Source of the DNA: Saccharothrix violaceirubra
GTDB lineage: Bacteria; Actinomycetota; Actinomycetes; Mycobacteriales; Pseudonocardiaceae
Assembly (NCBI RefSeq): GCF_014203755.1
Contig: NZ_JACHJS010000001.1
Span: 7,130,001-7,194,000, forward strand
DNA length: 64,000 nt
Direction: 5' to 3'
Program-made: the position numbers and the translations under genes
Notes under the pieces: generated by a model
What the model saw: only the letters and a program-made list of their open reading frames with translations
What the model was told of the DNA's origin: nothing
The model's database searches: none
In this document: positions 25,009 to 33,361 of the stretch, piece after piece
Numbering within the stretch: the first letter of the stretch is position 1
How the letters are laid out: the number at the start of each line of letters is the position of its first letter

Positions 25009-25689
25009 TCAGTCCGGGATGCGTGCGGCGATGCCGTCGAGCAGGAAGTCCAGGCCCGCCTGGAAGGTCTGTTCCGCGTCCAGGTGGGGGCCGTCGTGGA
25101 CGACCTTGGCCAACGCGGGGAAGCGGCCGGTCGCGAAGGTCCGGTTCAAGTACGGGCCGTAGGTCGTCTGCCATTGCTCCCGGTCCATGCCGGAGGCCCG
25201 TTCGGCACGCCTTTCGGTGATCTCCCGGCGTACCGCGCCGATCACGTACGCGTTGACCGCGGCGATCGCGGGCACGGCCACGTGCAGACCGACGTCGCCC
25301 ATTCCCGCCGCCGCGGCCTCACCGCAGGCCAGCGTGTTCGGGCCCAGTTGGGGACGCCCGCCGAGCAGGTCCGCCAGCCACTCGTGCCGGTACGCGGTCC
25401 GGCGGACGGTTTCGGCCAGGGAGCGCAGCACCTCCCGCCAGTCGTCCCCGGTCGCCCTGATCTCCGCGTGGACGGCGTCGACCATCAGGTCGAGCAGTTC
25501 CTCCTTGGTGGCGATGTAGCCGTACAGCCGCATCGGTCCGACGTCGAGCGTCGCGGCGACCTTGCGCAGCGACACCGCGTCCAGGCCGTCCGCGTCGGCC
25601 AGGCGGATCGCCGCCCGGACGATCCGCTCCCGGCTCAGCGCGGCCGGCACCGGTCGGTCCGGCGGCTCCGGTCGTTCCCACACCACCAT
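25009..25689 (-). CDS. TetR-family repressor (TetR_C-type) divergent from the TetX-like gene
   Basis: 226 residues from the ATG at 25689 (MVVWERPEPPDRP). The N-terminal helix-turn-helix is VSLRKVAATLDVGPMRLYGYI, then ATKEELLDLMVD. The C-terminal half resembles the tetracycline-repressor ligand domain (LDFLLDGIAARI, with MDREQWQTTYGPYL). It faces the flavoprotein gene across 40 bp containing a 13-bp inverted repeat, so it probably represses that gene and itself and releases on binding a ligand. The pairing of a TetR-type repressor with a TetX-like enzyme hints at a polyketide or tetracycline-like inducer. Confidence 0.88.
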   Translation of the reverse strand: MVVWERPEPPDRPVPAALSRERIVRAAIRLADADGLDAVSLRKVAATLDVGPMRLYGYIATKEELLDLMVDAVHAEIRATGDDWREVLRSLAETVRRTAYRHEWLADLLGGRPQLGPNTLACGEAAAAGMGDVGLHVAVPAIAAVNAYVIGAVRREITERRAERASGMDREQWQTTYGPYLNRTFATGRFPALAKVVHDGPHLDAEQTFQAGLDFLLDGIAARIPD

Positions 25690-25714
25690 GGCGAGGACAG
25701 TACATCGGCTCGTG

Positions 25715-25746
25715 CGATACGCTGTATCGATGAATACAGTGTATCG
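25715..25746. promoter_or_regulatory. Inverted-repeat operator over the start of the TetX-like gene
   Basis: CGATACGCTGTAT (25715-25727) and ATACAGTGTATCG (25734-25746) are inverted copies with one mismatch and a 6-bp spacer. The start codon at 25730 lies in the spacer, so a bound repressor would cover the likely leaderless start. Each arm also contains its own small dyad (GATAC-GCT-GTATC; ATAC-AGT-GTAT). Confidence 0.8.
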
Positions 25747-26863
25747 GGACAAGGTCATCGCCATCGTCGGAGCCGGGCTGGGCGGCTTGACCCTGGCGCG
25801 GGTGCTGCACGTCAACGGCATCGAAGCCGTCGTCTACGAACGTGAGTCGGCGCGCGACGCGCGCGATCAGGGCAGCATGCTCGACATCCACTCCGGGCAG
25901 CGGGCGTTGCGCGAGGCCGGACTGATCGACGGGTTCCACGCCGTCGCCCGCGGCGCCGGGCAGGACATGCGGCTCCTCGAACCCGACGGAACCCTCCTGC
26001 TCCAGGAGGACACGCCCGACGACGCCCCGCTCCTGCGACCCGAGGTGGACCGCGCCGACCTGCGCGGCTTACTGCTCGACTCCCTTCCGGAGCACACGGT
26101 GCGCTGGGGGCACGCGTTCGAGTCCGCCGCCGCCGGCGAGGTGCGCTTCGCCGACGGCGGCCGAGCGACGTACGACCTGCTGGTCGGCGCCGACGGTGCG
26201 AACTCCCGGGTCCGCGCGTTGCTCACCGACACTCGGCCTGCGCACCTCGGCCACAACGGCGTCGAACTCCGCATCCCCGACGTCGAGCGCACCCACCCCG
26301 ACCTCGCGGCGATGGTCGGGCGCGGCAACCTCTGGGTGCTCGGCGACGGGAAATCCCTGGCGGCGCAACGCAACGGCGACGGCAGCGTGCGCGTCGGCGT
26401 CAGCTTCTACAACACCGACGAGCACTGGTTCACCGGCAGCGGCATCCCGTTCGACGACCCGGCCGCCGCCCGTGCCCGCCTGATCGAACTGCTCGCGGGT
26501 TGGCACCCGCGGTTCATCGCGCTGATCGCGGCGTGCGACGACATGATCGTGCCGCGCTCGCTCGCCGCCCTCCCGGTCGGTTTCACCTGGCCGTCGGCGC
26601 CGGACGTCACGCTGCTCGGCGACGCCGCGCACCTGATGCCGCCGGTGGGCGAGGGCGCCAACATGGCACTGCTCGACGGCGCCCGGCTCGCTCTCGCCCT
26701 GGTCGCGCACCCGGACGACTTCCCCGCCGCCATCGCGGAGTACGAACGCGAGATGTTCGAACGCACCGCCGCCGCGGCCCGGATGTCCGCACGGATGCAG
26801 GACCTGCTGATGTCGCCGGACGCCGCGCAGCGGATGCTCGAGTTCTTCCGACCCGGCGCGTAG
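25730..26863 (+). CDS. FAD-dependent monooxygenase, TetX-like
   Basis: 377 residues, close to TetX length (~380). The FAD Rossmann motif is VGAGLGGL (residues 13-20). A segment YERESARDARDQGSMLDIHS (37-56) parallels the TetX YER..REAR..GTLDLH segment, and LLDSLPEHTVRWG and GDAAHLMPP near residue 296 also match. A GD-type motif (LLVGADGANSRVR) completes the class A flavin hydroxylase fold. The position aligned with the TetX substrate His (in ALHFGISF) is Arg here (SVRVGVSF), so the substrate may differ. No ribosome binding site precedes the ATG, so it is probably leaderless. Function as a tetracycline-inactivating enzyme is possible but unproven. Confidence 0.82.
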   Translation: MNTVYRDKVIAIVGAGLGGLTLARVLHVNGIEAVVYERESARDARDQGSMLDIHSGQRALREAGLIDGFHAVARGAGQDMRLLEPDGTLLLQEDTPDDAPLLRPEVDRADLRGLLLDSLPEHTVRWGHAFESAAAGEVRFADGGRATYDLLVGADGANSRVRALLTDTRPAHLGHNGVELRIPDVERTHPDLAAMVGRGNLWVLGDGKSLAAQRNGDGSVRVGVSFYNTDEHWFTGSGIPFDDPAAARARLIELLAGWHPRFIALIAACDDMIVPRSLAALPVGFTWPSAPDVTLLGDAAHLMPPVGEGANMALLDGARLALALVAHPDDFPAAIAEYEREMFERTAAAARMSARMQDLLMSPDAAQRMLEFFRPGA

Positions 26864-26866
26864 GCG

Positions 26867-27802
26867 TCAGGCGCCTTCGTGGCGTGCCAGCCAGTCCAGG
26901 ATCACCCGGTTGGTCTCCGCCGGCAGCTCCTGCTGGATCCAATGGCCGCAGTCCAGCGAGACGACCTCCACCTCCGGCACGAACTCCGCCAGCCGGTCGG
27001 ACTTCGCGACCAGGTCCCGATCGCCGTAGATCATGAGTGCGGGTCGCCGGATGACCGGGTCCGCGTCGGCCAGCAGGTGCCAGTTGCGGTCCAGGTTCCG
27101 GTACCAGTCGACGCTGCCGGTGAACCCGGTCGCCTTGAAGGAGGAGACGAAGACGTCCAGTTCGTCCTCGCTCATCAGGGGCTCGCCGAGAGGTTCTTCG
27201 GCCCTGGCGAGGTCGATCAACGCCATTCCCGGCTGGGGCGCCCTGGGGGGCTCGTTCTTCCGGTACAGGTTGCGGAGGAACCGGTACGGGTTCTCGTCGA
27301 ACACGGCCTCCGCGACGCCCGGCTGCCGGTTGAAGTGGACGAAGTAGAAGTCGCCGCCGAACACCGCCTCCATGAACTCGATCCAGGGCAGTTCGCCACG
27401 TTCCTGGTAGGGCAGGCTCAGGTTGATCACCTGGCTCACCCGGTCCGGGTGCAGCAGGGCCAGTCCCCAGACGACGAACGCGCCCCAGTCGTGGCCGACG
27501 AACGTGGCGTCCGCGTAGCCGTAGTGGTCGAGAAGCGCGACGAGATCGCCCGTCAGGTGCGCGATGTCGTAGTCCGTCACCTCGGTCGGACGCGACGAGT
27601 TCCCGTATCCCCGCTGGTTGGGGACGATCACGTGGTAGCCGGCCGCGACGAGGGCGGGCACCTGGTGGCGCCAGGAGAAGGCGTGCTCCGGCCAGCCGTG
27701 GCAGAGCACGATCGGCTTTCCGGGCCGACCCGCCTCGAAGACTTCGAGTTCCACGCCGTTGACCGGCACGACGGTGGGTTTCGGGAAATCGGTGGTGGTC
27801 AT
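26867..27802 (-). CDS. Alpha/beta hydrolase, epoxide-hydrolase-like
   Basis: 311 residues from the ATG at 27802 (MTTTDFPKPTVVPVNG). The fold is the haloalkane dehalogenase/epoxide hydrolase type: oxyanion HGWPEHAFSWRHQ, nucleophile elbow GHDWGAFVVW with Asp as nucleophile, acid Asp in MIYGDRDLVA, and catalytic His in LDCGHWIQQE. Cap-domain Tyr residues are present (YQERG; VDWYRNLDRNW). It should open epoxides by an ester intermediate. It lies divergent from a WYL regulator over a shared dyad and converges on the TetX-like gene with a 3-bp gap. Confidence 0.9.
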   Translation of the reverse strand: MTTTDFPKPTVVPVNGVELEVFEAGRPGKPIVLCHGWPEHAFSWRHQVPALVAAGYHVIVPNQRGYGNSSRPTEVTDYDIAHLTGDLVALLDHYGYADATFVGHDWGAFVVWGLALLHPDRVSQVINLSLPYQERGELPWIEFMEAVFGGDFYFVHFNRQPGVAEAVFDENPYRFLRNLYRKNEPPRAPQPGMALIDLARAEEPLGEPLMSEDELDVFVSSFKATGFTGSVDWYRNLDRNWHLLADADPVIRRPALMIYGDRDLVAKSDRLAEFVPEVEVVSLDCGHWIQQELPAETNRVILDWLARHEGA

Positions 27803-27820
27803 GGCGCCATGGTGCGGACT

Positions 27821-27848
27821 GAAACCGGTCACCTCATGACCGGTTTTC
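27821..27848. promoter_or_regulatory. Inverted-repeat operator between hydrolase and WYL regulator
   Basis: GAAACCGGTCA (27821-27831) and TGACCGGTTTTC (27837-27848) form an 11-bp dyad with one extra T and a 5-bp spacer. It lies between the two divergent starts (27802 and 27866) and is the obvious binding site for the divergent regulator. Confidence 0.75.
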
Positions 27849-27865
27849 GTGGCAATGTCGTCGGC

Positions 27866-28813
27866 GTGCGAACCGATCGGTTGGTGGCCGTCCTGCTCCT
27901 GCTGCAACGACGTGGGCAGGTGACGGCGGCCGAGGTCGCCCGTGAGCTGGAGGTCGCCGAACGCACCGCCCGCCGCGACCTCGACGCCCTGGCCATGGCC
28001 GGGGTGCCGGTGTACTCCGTGCAGGGTCGGGGCGGCGGCTGGCGACTCGTAGGCGGCGCCCGCACCGACCTGTCCGGGTTGACCGCGAGCGAGGCCCGTG
28101 CATTGTTCCTGGTCGCCGGCCCTGCCTCGGCCGCCACGCCGCCGGTGAAAGCGGCGCTGCGCAAGCTCGTCCACGCCCTGCCGGAGCCCTTCCGGGGCGA
28201 GGCCGAGGCAGCGGCGTCGTCGCTGGTCACGGACCCGAACCGGTGGGGGTCGAGTCGGGTCGGACCCAGACCGCCCCGCTTCCTCGACGACCTCCAGGAC
28301 GCGGTGATCCGCGGCGTCCAGGTGCGGCTGCGCTACGTCGACCGCGCGGGCGCCGAGACCGAGCGGACCGTCCACCCGCTCGGCATCGTCGCCAAAGGTC
28401 CGTCCTGGTACCTCGTCGCCGGGACCGAGGCCGGTCGCCGGACCTTCCGGGTCGACCGCGTGTCGGCCGCCGACCCGACCGGCGAACCCGTGCACCGACC
28501 CGAGGACTTCGACCTCGCCGAGAGCTGGCGCGAGATCGCCGACGAGGTCGACCGCAGGCGGATGCCCCTGGAGATCCAGGCGGTGTGCACGCCCGGCGGG
28601 ATGGGCATCCTCCGGCTGGCGCTGGGCGGCCGGCTCGACGTGGGTGGCACGACGGCCGACGGCCGCATCGAGGTCGTGATCCGGGGTCAGGACGAGTACG
28701 TGGTCGCCGGCGAGCTGTCCGGGCTGGTCGAATGGGTCGAGGTGACCGGTCCGCCGAGCGTGCGGGACCGCCTGGCGTCGATCGGCACCGCGCTGGTCGA
28801 GCGCTACGGCTGA
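27866..28813 (+). CDS. WYL-domain (YafY-type) transcriptional regulator
   Basis: 315 residues from a GTG at 27866 (RTDRLVAVLLLLQRRGQVTAAEVA). An in-frame ATG at 27836 is possible but would place the operator inside the gene. The DeoR-like helix-turn-helix is VTAAEVARELEVAERTARRDL. The WYL domain begins near VHPLGIVAKGPSWYLVAGTE, and a WCX-type C-terminal extension is present. WYL domains bind nucleotides or other ligands. It probably controls the divergent hydrolase gene through the dyad at 27821. Confidence 0.87.
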   Translation: MRTDRLVAVLLLLQRRGQVTAAEVARELEVAERTARRDLDALAMAGVPVYSVQGRGGGWRLVGGARTDLSGLTASEARALFLVAGPASAATPPVKAALRKLVHALPEPFRGEAEAAASSLVTDPNRWGSSRVGPRPPRFLDDLQDAVIRGVQVRLRYVDRAGAETERTVHPLGIVAKGPSWYLVAGTEAGRRTFRVDRVSAADPTGEPVHRPEDFDLAESWREIADEVDRRRMPLEIQAVCTPGGMGILRLALGGRLDVGGTTADGRIEVVIRGQDEYVVAGELSGLVEWVEVTGPPSVRDRLASIGTALVERYG

Positions 28814-28844
28814 GACCGCTGTGGACGTGAGGTCGGCCGGGTGT

Positions 28845-30281
28845 CTACAAAGGACGGTTGGTGGCCCGCAGTGCCGCCGAGGCGGCGGATCGGACGGCCG
28901 GGTGCGGGTCGACCAGGGCGTCGGCGAGGAGGGAACGCAGGCCCTCCGGGGCCGTTCTGCCCAGAGCGGTCGCGGCGTTGGCCCGGACGCGCGGCCTGGG
29001 GTCGCGCAGGGCCTCGGTCAGCGGCGGGAGCGTCTTCTCGTGGGTGATCCGCCCCAGCGCCGCGGCGGCGCGGGACCGGACGATTTCGTCCTCGTCCTTG
29101 AGTGCGTTGGTCAACGACCACAGTCTGTTCGAGTCGGCATGGTGGCCGAGGACCCAGACGACGGCGCGGCGGACCACAGGGTCTGGATGGCGGCCGAACA
29201 GAGACGGCGGCCTCCCGGCGCGGGCGAGGATTCGGCCGGCGAGCTTGCGGACCCGCCGCTCGTCGGTGGTCTGCAGCACCCGCTCCGCGGTGGGAACGAT
29301 CGAGTCGTCGGGCAAGCGGGCCAGGCCGGTGAGGGCGGCGTGGACGTGCGGACCGTCGCAGGCGGCGGCCAACCGGCCGACCGCGCGGTGGTCGCCATGC
29401 CTGGCCAGCACACGGACGGCCTGTGCCCGGACGTCGGGGTGGACGTCGTCGGTGGCTTCGAGGGCGGCCGAAGCCACCAGCGGCCCGCCGATCCGGTTCA
29501 GGGCCGAGAGGGCGCACTCGCGAACGTGGGGCGAAGCGTGGCCCAGGAGTGGCACGATCGCCGGCGCGGCCTCCAATGCCTTGAGCTTGCCCAATGCTTC
29601 CACCACGGGTAGCGCCTGGGTGCCGTCGGACTCGCGCAGGACCTCGACGAGCGGTCCGGTCGCCTCGACGACCCGCAGCTCGCCGAGCACTTTCGCGGCG
29701 GCGAAGCGACCCGGGCGACGGTGGTGCAGGTGCCCGATCAGGGCCGGCACGACCCGCGGGTCGCCGGCCCGGATCAGCGCCTCGGCGATGTCGTGCTCTG
29801 TGCCGTAATGGACGTCCCCCAGTGTGTCGGCGAGGATGTCCAGCCGTCTCGGGTCGCTCGACTCGGCGATGCGCCGGGCGGCGTGGCGGACGACCCAGAG
29901 CCGACTCCGATCCGTCTTGTCCAGCAGCGTGACCAGCAGGTCGAACACCGTGTCCGACGACTGCGGGGTCAGACCCTCCAATGCGGCTTCGACGACGCTG
30001 ACGTCGGGGTCGGACAGCGCTCGGACGAGAATCGGCTGAGCGGCGGGATCGCGGCCGGAGCCGAGCGTGCGGACCGCGATGGTGCGGACCCAGTGGTCCG
30101 GGTGTGCCGCCATGGTGGCCAACCAGACCGCACCTGCCTGGTCGACCACGACCGCGCGTGCGTGGCGGTAGAGCGCTTCGTACGCTTCGGTGCGCTTTGC
30201 CCGGGTCGGTTCGAGGGCGACCAACCGTGCGACCAAGGCGTCCCCGGTGGCGATATCCGAATGGTTGTGCACGACGTCCAC
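28845..30281 (-). CDS. HEAT-repeat protein downstream of dnaB
   Basis: 478 residues from a GTG at 30281 (DVVHNHSDIATGD); the longer frame runs into dnaB. The whole length is an array of about 13-14 HEAT-like helical pairs, for example HPDHWVRTIAVRTLGSGRD, DPDVSVVEAALEGL, HASPHVRECALSALNRIGG and DPHPAVRSAASAAL. Such arrays bind proteins or, in the AlkD/AlkC group, DNA. Catalytic residues of phycobilin lyases or glycosylases are not evident. It lies 32 bp downstream of dnaB on the same strand and may be co-transcribed. A replication role is only suggested by position. Confidence 0.85.
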   Translation of the reverse strand: MDVVHNHSDIATGDALVARLVALEPTRAKRTEAYEALYRHARAVVVDQAGAVWLATMAAHPDHWVRTIAVRTLGSGRDPAAQPILVRALSDPDVSVVEAALEGLTPQSSDTVFDLLVTLLDKTDRSRLWVVRHAARRIAESSDPRRLDILADTLGDVHYGTEHDIAEALIRAGDPRVVPALIGHLHHRRPGRFAAAKVLGELRVVEATGPLVEVLRESDGTQALPVVEALGKLKALEAAPAIVPLLGHASPHVRECALSALNRIGGPLVASAALEATDDVHPDVRAQAVRVLARHGDHRAVGRLAAACDGPHVHAALTGLARLPDDSIVPTAERVLQTTDERRVRKLAGRILARAGRPPSLFGRHPDPVVRRAVVWVLGHHADSNRLWSLTNALKDEDEIVRSRAAAALGRITHEKTLPPLTEALRDPRPRVRANAATALGRTAPEGLRSLLADALVDPHPAVRSAASAALRATNRPL

Positions 30282-30313
30282 TGTGCCTGGCCGAACCGAC
30301 GGGGAAGCGGGGA

Positions 30314-31675
30314 TCAGGACTGGGCCAGGTCGGCGAAGCGGCTGTAGTGGAGCTGGTGCGCCACGGTGATCGTGGCCGTCGGACCGGCACGGTGCTTGGC
30401 CAGGATCAGGTCGGCCTCGCCCGCGCGGGGGTCGTCGCGTTCCCACGCGTCCGGGCGGTTGATCAGGATGACCATGTCGGCGTCCTGTTCCAGCGAACCC
30501 GACTCACGCAGGTCCGACAGCATCGGGCGCTTGTCGGTGCGTTGTTCCGGACCTCGGTTCAGCTGGCTGATCGCGATCACCGGAACCTCCAGTTCCTTGG
30601 CGATCAGCTTCAGGTTCCGGGAGAACTCCGACACCTCCTGCTGGCGGGACTCGGTGCGCTTGCCCGACGACATCAGCTGGAGGTAGTCGACGACGACCAG
30701 GCGCAGGTCGTGCCGCTGCTTGAGCCGCCGGGCCTTGGCCCGGATCTCCATCATGGTCAGGTTCGGCGAGTCGTCCACGAACAGCGGTGCCTCGCTGATC
30801 TCGCTCATCCGCCGTGCCAGCCGGGTCCAGTCGTCGTCGCTCATCCGGCCGCTGCGCATGTCGCCGAGCCGGATCTTGGCCTCGGCCGAGAGCATGCGCA
30901 TGACGATCTCGGTGCGGCTCATTTCCAGCGAGAAGATCGCGCTGGTCAGGCCGTGCTTCACCGAGCACGACCGGGCGAAGTCCAGGCCCAGGGTCGACTT
31001 GCCGACGCCGGGACGGGCGGCGACGATGATCATCTGGCCGGGGTGCAGGCCGTTGGTCAGCTCGTCGAGGTCCGCGAAGCCGGTCGGGATGCCCAGCGAC
31101 GAGCCGCCGCGCGACGCGATGGCGTCGATCTCGTCCATGGTCGGCTGGAGCAGTTCCTCCAGCACGACGTAGTCCTCGGTGGTGCGCCGCTCGGTGACCT
31201 CGTAGATCGCGGCCTGTGCCCGGTCGACCACCTCGTCCACGTCGGCGCCCTCGGCACCGTTGTAGCCGAGCTGCACGATGCGCGTCCCGGCTTCGACGAG
31301 CCGCCGCAGCACCGCCTTCTCGGCCACGATCTCCGCGTAGTACGACGCGTTCGCGGCCGTCGGCACGGTCGCGATCAGCGTGTGCAGGTACGGCGCCCCG
31401 CCCACCCGCAGCAGCTCGCCGCGCCGCTCCAGCTCGGCGGAGACCGTGATCGGGTCGGCCGGCTCGCCCCGGCCATACAGGTCGAGCACGCAGTCGTACA
31501 CGGCCTGGTGCGCGGGCCGGTAGAAGTCGTTCGGCGCGAGCACCTCGACGACGTCCGCGATCGCGTCCTTGCTCAGCAGCATGCCGCCCAGCACGGACTG
31601 CTCGGCGGCGAGGTCCTGCGGCGGCTGCCGTTCGAACCCGGGCTCGGCCATGCCCCGGTCGTCCACCAACGCCAC
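30314..31675 (-). CDS. dnaB: Replicative DNA helicase DnaB
   Basis: 453 residues from a GTG at 31675, chosen because TCACCTCC (GGAGGTGA on the coding strand) lies 7 nt upstream; an in-frame ATG at 31729 lacks such a site. The N-terminal domain carries PQDLAAEQSVLGGMLLS and DFYRPAHQAVYD. The RecA-like motor has Walker A RPGVGKST (Lys226), a Walker B segment LRLVVVDYLQLM and SGSLEQDADMVILI. It is the hexameric helicase that unwinds DNA at the fork. There is no intein, unlike several mycobacterial DnaB proteins. The 5' region holds a cluster of DnaA boxes. Confidence 0.98.
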   Translation of the reverse strand: MALVDDRGMAEPGFERQPPQDLAAEQSVLGGMLLSKDAIADVVEVLAPNDFYRPAHQAVYDCVLDLYGRGEPADPITVSAELERRGELLRVGGAPYLHTLIATVPTAANASYYAEIVAEKAVLRRLVEAGTRIVQLGYNGAEGADVDEVVDRAQAAIYEVTERRTTEDYVVLEELLQPTMDEIDAIASRGGSSLGIPTGFADLDELTNGLHPGQMIIVAARPGVGKSTLGLDFARSCSVKHGLTSAIFSLEMSRTEIVMRMLSAEAKIRLGDMRSGRMSDDDWTRLARRMSEISEAPLFVDDSPNLTMMEIRAKARRLKQRHDLRLVVVDYLQLMSSGKRTESRQQEVSEFSRNLKLIAKELEVPVIAISQLNRGPEQRTDKRPMLSDLRESGSLEQDADMVILINRPDAWERDDPRAGEADLILAKHRAGPTATITVAHQLHYSRFADLAQS

Positions 31676-31797
31676 CGCGAACTCACCTCCGGACTCGTCC
31701 AGCTTCGTTCTACCCCGGGGGTACGACATTTTCCGCACGCCACGCTCGGGGGACGGTCGGACGCTAGAGCCACCCGGATGGCGCAGGCAAACGCGCC

Positions 31798-32022
31798 TGT
31801 GGACAAACCCGTGGACAGCCTGGGGATGGTTGCCCACAGTCGGGCACAGAGCTGGGGATAGCTGTGGACAACCTGGGGACAACTTGCGCTCTGGCGGAAG
31901 TCATCGCAGGTCAGACCCTGTGGATGAATTTGTGGACAAATCCTTTGTCACAACTTCGGCGTGTCGCGTGTAACCGGTCCTACGGCGTGTCGCACACAAG
32001 GTGTCACAGCCCATTGTCCACA
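31798..32022. promoter_or_regulatory. DnaA-box cluster between rplI and dnaB
   Basis: Four perfect DnaA boxes occur in 225 bp: TGTGGACAA at 31798-31806, 31863-31871 and 31931-31939, and the opposite orientation TTGTCCACA at 32014-32022. One-mismatch boxes lie at 31830-31838 (TTGCCCACA) and 31874-31882 (TGGGGACAA), and weaker ones at 31810-31818 and 31919-31927. The non-coding gap is 31676-32089 and is less GC-rich than its surroundings. There is no dnaA or dnaN here, so it is not the canonical oriC. It may autoregulate dnaB or titrate DnaA. Confidence 0.82.
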
Positions 32023-32035
32023 GTCGGTGACGCGA

Positions 32036-32074
32036 AAACGCCGCCCGACCAGAACACCTGGTCGAACGGCGTTT
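32036..32074 (-). terminator. Terminator of the rpsF-ssb-rpsR-rplI operon
   Basis: AAACGCCG (32036-32043) pairs with CGGCGTTT (32067-32074), with an inner CGACCAG/CTGGTCG stem and small loop. It lies 15 bases after the rplI stop codon on the coding (minus) strand. Confidence 0.85.
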
Positions 32075-32089
32075 CCGAGGTGCGTGGAC

Positions 32090-32545
32090 TCAGCCCGCGG
32101 CCGAGACCTCGACGGCCAGCGCCACGGTGACCTCCGGGTGCAGCCGCACCGACACCGAGTGCTTGCCGAGGGTCTTGATGTGGCCGGCCAGCTCGACGGC
32201 GCGCTTGTCCAGCGACGGGCCACCGGCCGCGCGGACGGCGGACACGACGTCGGACGAGGTGACCGAGCCGAACAGCTTCTTGGAGCCGGCGGCGGCCTTG
32301 GCCTTCAGCGTGACGGCACCGAGGCCCTCCAGCGACGCCTTGACCTCCTTGGCGTGGTCCAGGTCGCGGATGCGCCGGGTCTCCTGCGCACGCCGGATGA
32401 CCTCGACCTGCTTCGCCGCACCCTTGGTGGCGAGGATCGCCAGGCCGCGGGGCAGCAGGTAGTTGCGGCCGTAGCCGTCCTTGACCTCGACGATGTCGCC
32501 GGGGCCCCCGAGGCCGCTCACGTCAGCGGTGAGGATGAGCTTCAC
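32090..32545 (-). CDS. rplI: 50S ribosomal protein bL9
   Basis: 151 residues, full length. The N-terminal RNA-binding domain has the signature [22 protein letters not shown] long connecting helix ([18 protein letters not shown]) leads to the C-terminal domain ([12 protein letters not shown]). It binds 23S rRNA near the L1 stalk and helps keep reading frame. It is the last gene of the rpsF-ssb-rpsR-rplI operon, 16 bp after rpsR. Confidence 0.98.
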   Translation of the reverse strand: MKLILTADVSGLGGPGDIVEVKDGYGRNYLLPRGLAILATKGAAKQVEVIRRAQETRRIRDLDHAKEVKASLEGLGAVTLKAKAAAGSKKLFGSVTSSDVVSAVRAAGGPSLDKRAVELAGHIKTLGKHSVSVRLHPEVTVALAVEVSAAG

Positions 32546-32561
32546 GGTTTCTGCCCCCTTC

Positions 32562-32801
32562 TCAGCGAGCGGTCGAGGTGTAGGGCAGCAGAGCGACCTC
32601 GCGGGCGTTCTTCACCGCGACGGCGACGTCGCGCTGGTGCTGGCTGCAGTTGCCGGTGACGCGACGCGCGCGGATCTTGCCGCGGTCCGAGATGAACTTC
32701 CGGAGCAGCGTCGTGTCCTTGTAGTCGATCGAGTTCGCGTTGCGGTCCTTGCAGAACGCGCAGACCTTCTTCTTGGGCTTGCGCACAGGCGGCTTGGCCA
32801 T
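32562..32801 (-). CDS. rpsR: 30S ribosomal protein bS18
   Basis: 79 residues. It contains the bS18 core [21 protein letters not shown]. The N-terminal VCAFCKDRN and the following NCSQHQ supply a CxxC plus one Cys, so this is the zinc-binding (C+) form; many actinobacteria also encode a Cys-free paralogue induced by zinc limitation. It binds with bS6 in the small-subunit platform. It sits between ssb and rplI. Confidence 0.98.
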   Translation of the reverse strand: MAKPPVRKPKKKVCAFCKDRNANSIDYKDTTLLRKFISDRGKIRARRVTGNCSQHQRDVAVAVKNAREVALLPYTSTAR

Positions 32802-32849
32802 GTGTGTACTCCTGGGCGTTGCGATGAAGTGTGGGAAGACCGCTGTGGT

Positions 32850-33350
32850 CTAGAAGGGGGGCTCGTCGGCGAACCCGCCGCCGGAACCCGCCGGGGGCGC
32901 GGAGCCCCACGGGTCGTCGGCCGGGGCACCGCCGCCACCGCCACCGCGGGGAGCGCCGCCGCCGAAGCCGCCGCTGCCGTCACCCCGCTGGACCTTGTTG
33001 ACCTTCGCGGTCGCGTAGCGCAGAGACGGGCCGATCTCGTCGACTTCGAGTTCGACGACGGTCCGCTTCTCGCCTTCCTTCGTCTCGAAGGAACGCTGGC
33101 GCAGGCGCCCGGTCACGATGACGCGGGCACCGCGGGTCAGGGACTCGGCCACGTTCTCCGCGACCTGCCGCCACACGTTGCACCGCAGGAACAGCGCTTC
33201 GCCGTCCTTCCACTCGCCGCTCTGGCGGTCGAAGGTCCGGGGCGTGGAGGCGACCGTGAAGCTCGCCACCGCGGCACCGGACTGGGTGAAGCGCAGTTCG
33301 GGATCGGCGGTCAGGTTCCCGACCACCGTGATCGTCGTCTCGCCGGCCAT
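32850..33350 (-). CDS. ssb: Single-stranded DNA-binding protein
   Basis: 166 residues from the ATG at 33350 ([19 protein letters not shown]). The OB fold is complete: [17 protein letters not shown], then [18 protein letters not shown] and [14 protein letters not shown] Gly-rich linker (residues ~115-155) ends in the acidic protein-binding tip ADEPPF. It coats single-stranded DNA during replication and recruits repair proteins. It lies 11 bp downstream of rpsF in the ribosomal operon, the standard arrangement. Confidence 0.98.
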   Translation of the reverse strand: MAGETTITVVGNLTADPELRFTQSGAAVASFTVASTPRTFDRQSGEWKDGEALFLRCNVWRQVAENVAESLTRGARVIVTGRLRQRSFETKEGEKRTVVELEVDEIGPSLRYATAKVNKVQRGDGSGGFGGGAPRGGGGGGAPADDPWGSAPPAGSGGGFADEPPF

Positions 33351-33361
33351 GTCCGGGGCTC

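Noticed and set aside
26867..28495. A 542-residue hydrolase with N-terminal extension
   Set aside because: The upstream part overlaps the WYL regulator gene on the other strand and the operator; the hydrolase starts at 27802.
30314..31675. Intein in DnaB
   Set aside because: Mycobacterial DnaB often carries one, but this frame is continuous at normal length and shows no splicing-junction blocks.
31798..32022. Chromosomal origin oriC
   Set aside because: DnaA boxes are present, but dnaA, dnaN, recF and gyrB are absent and there is no long AT-rich unwinding region.
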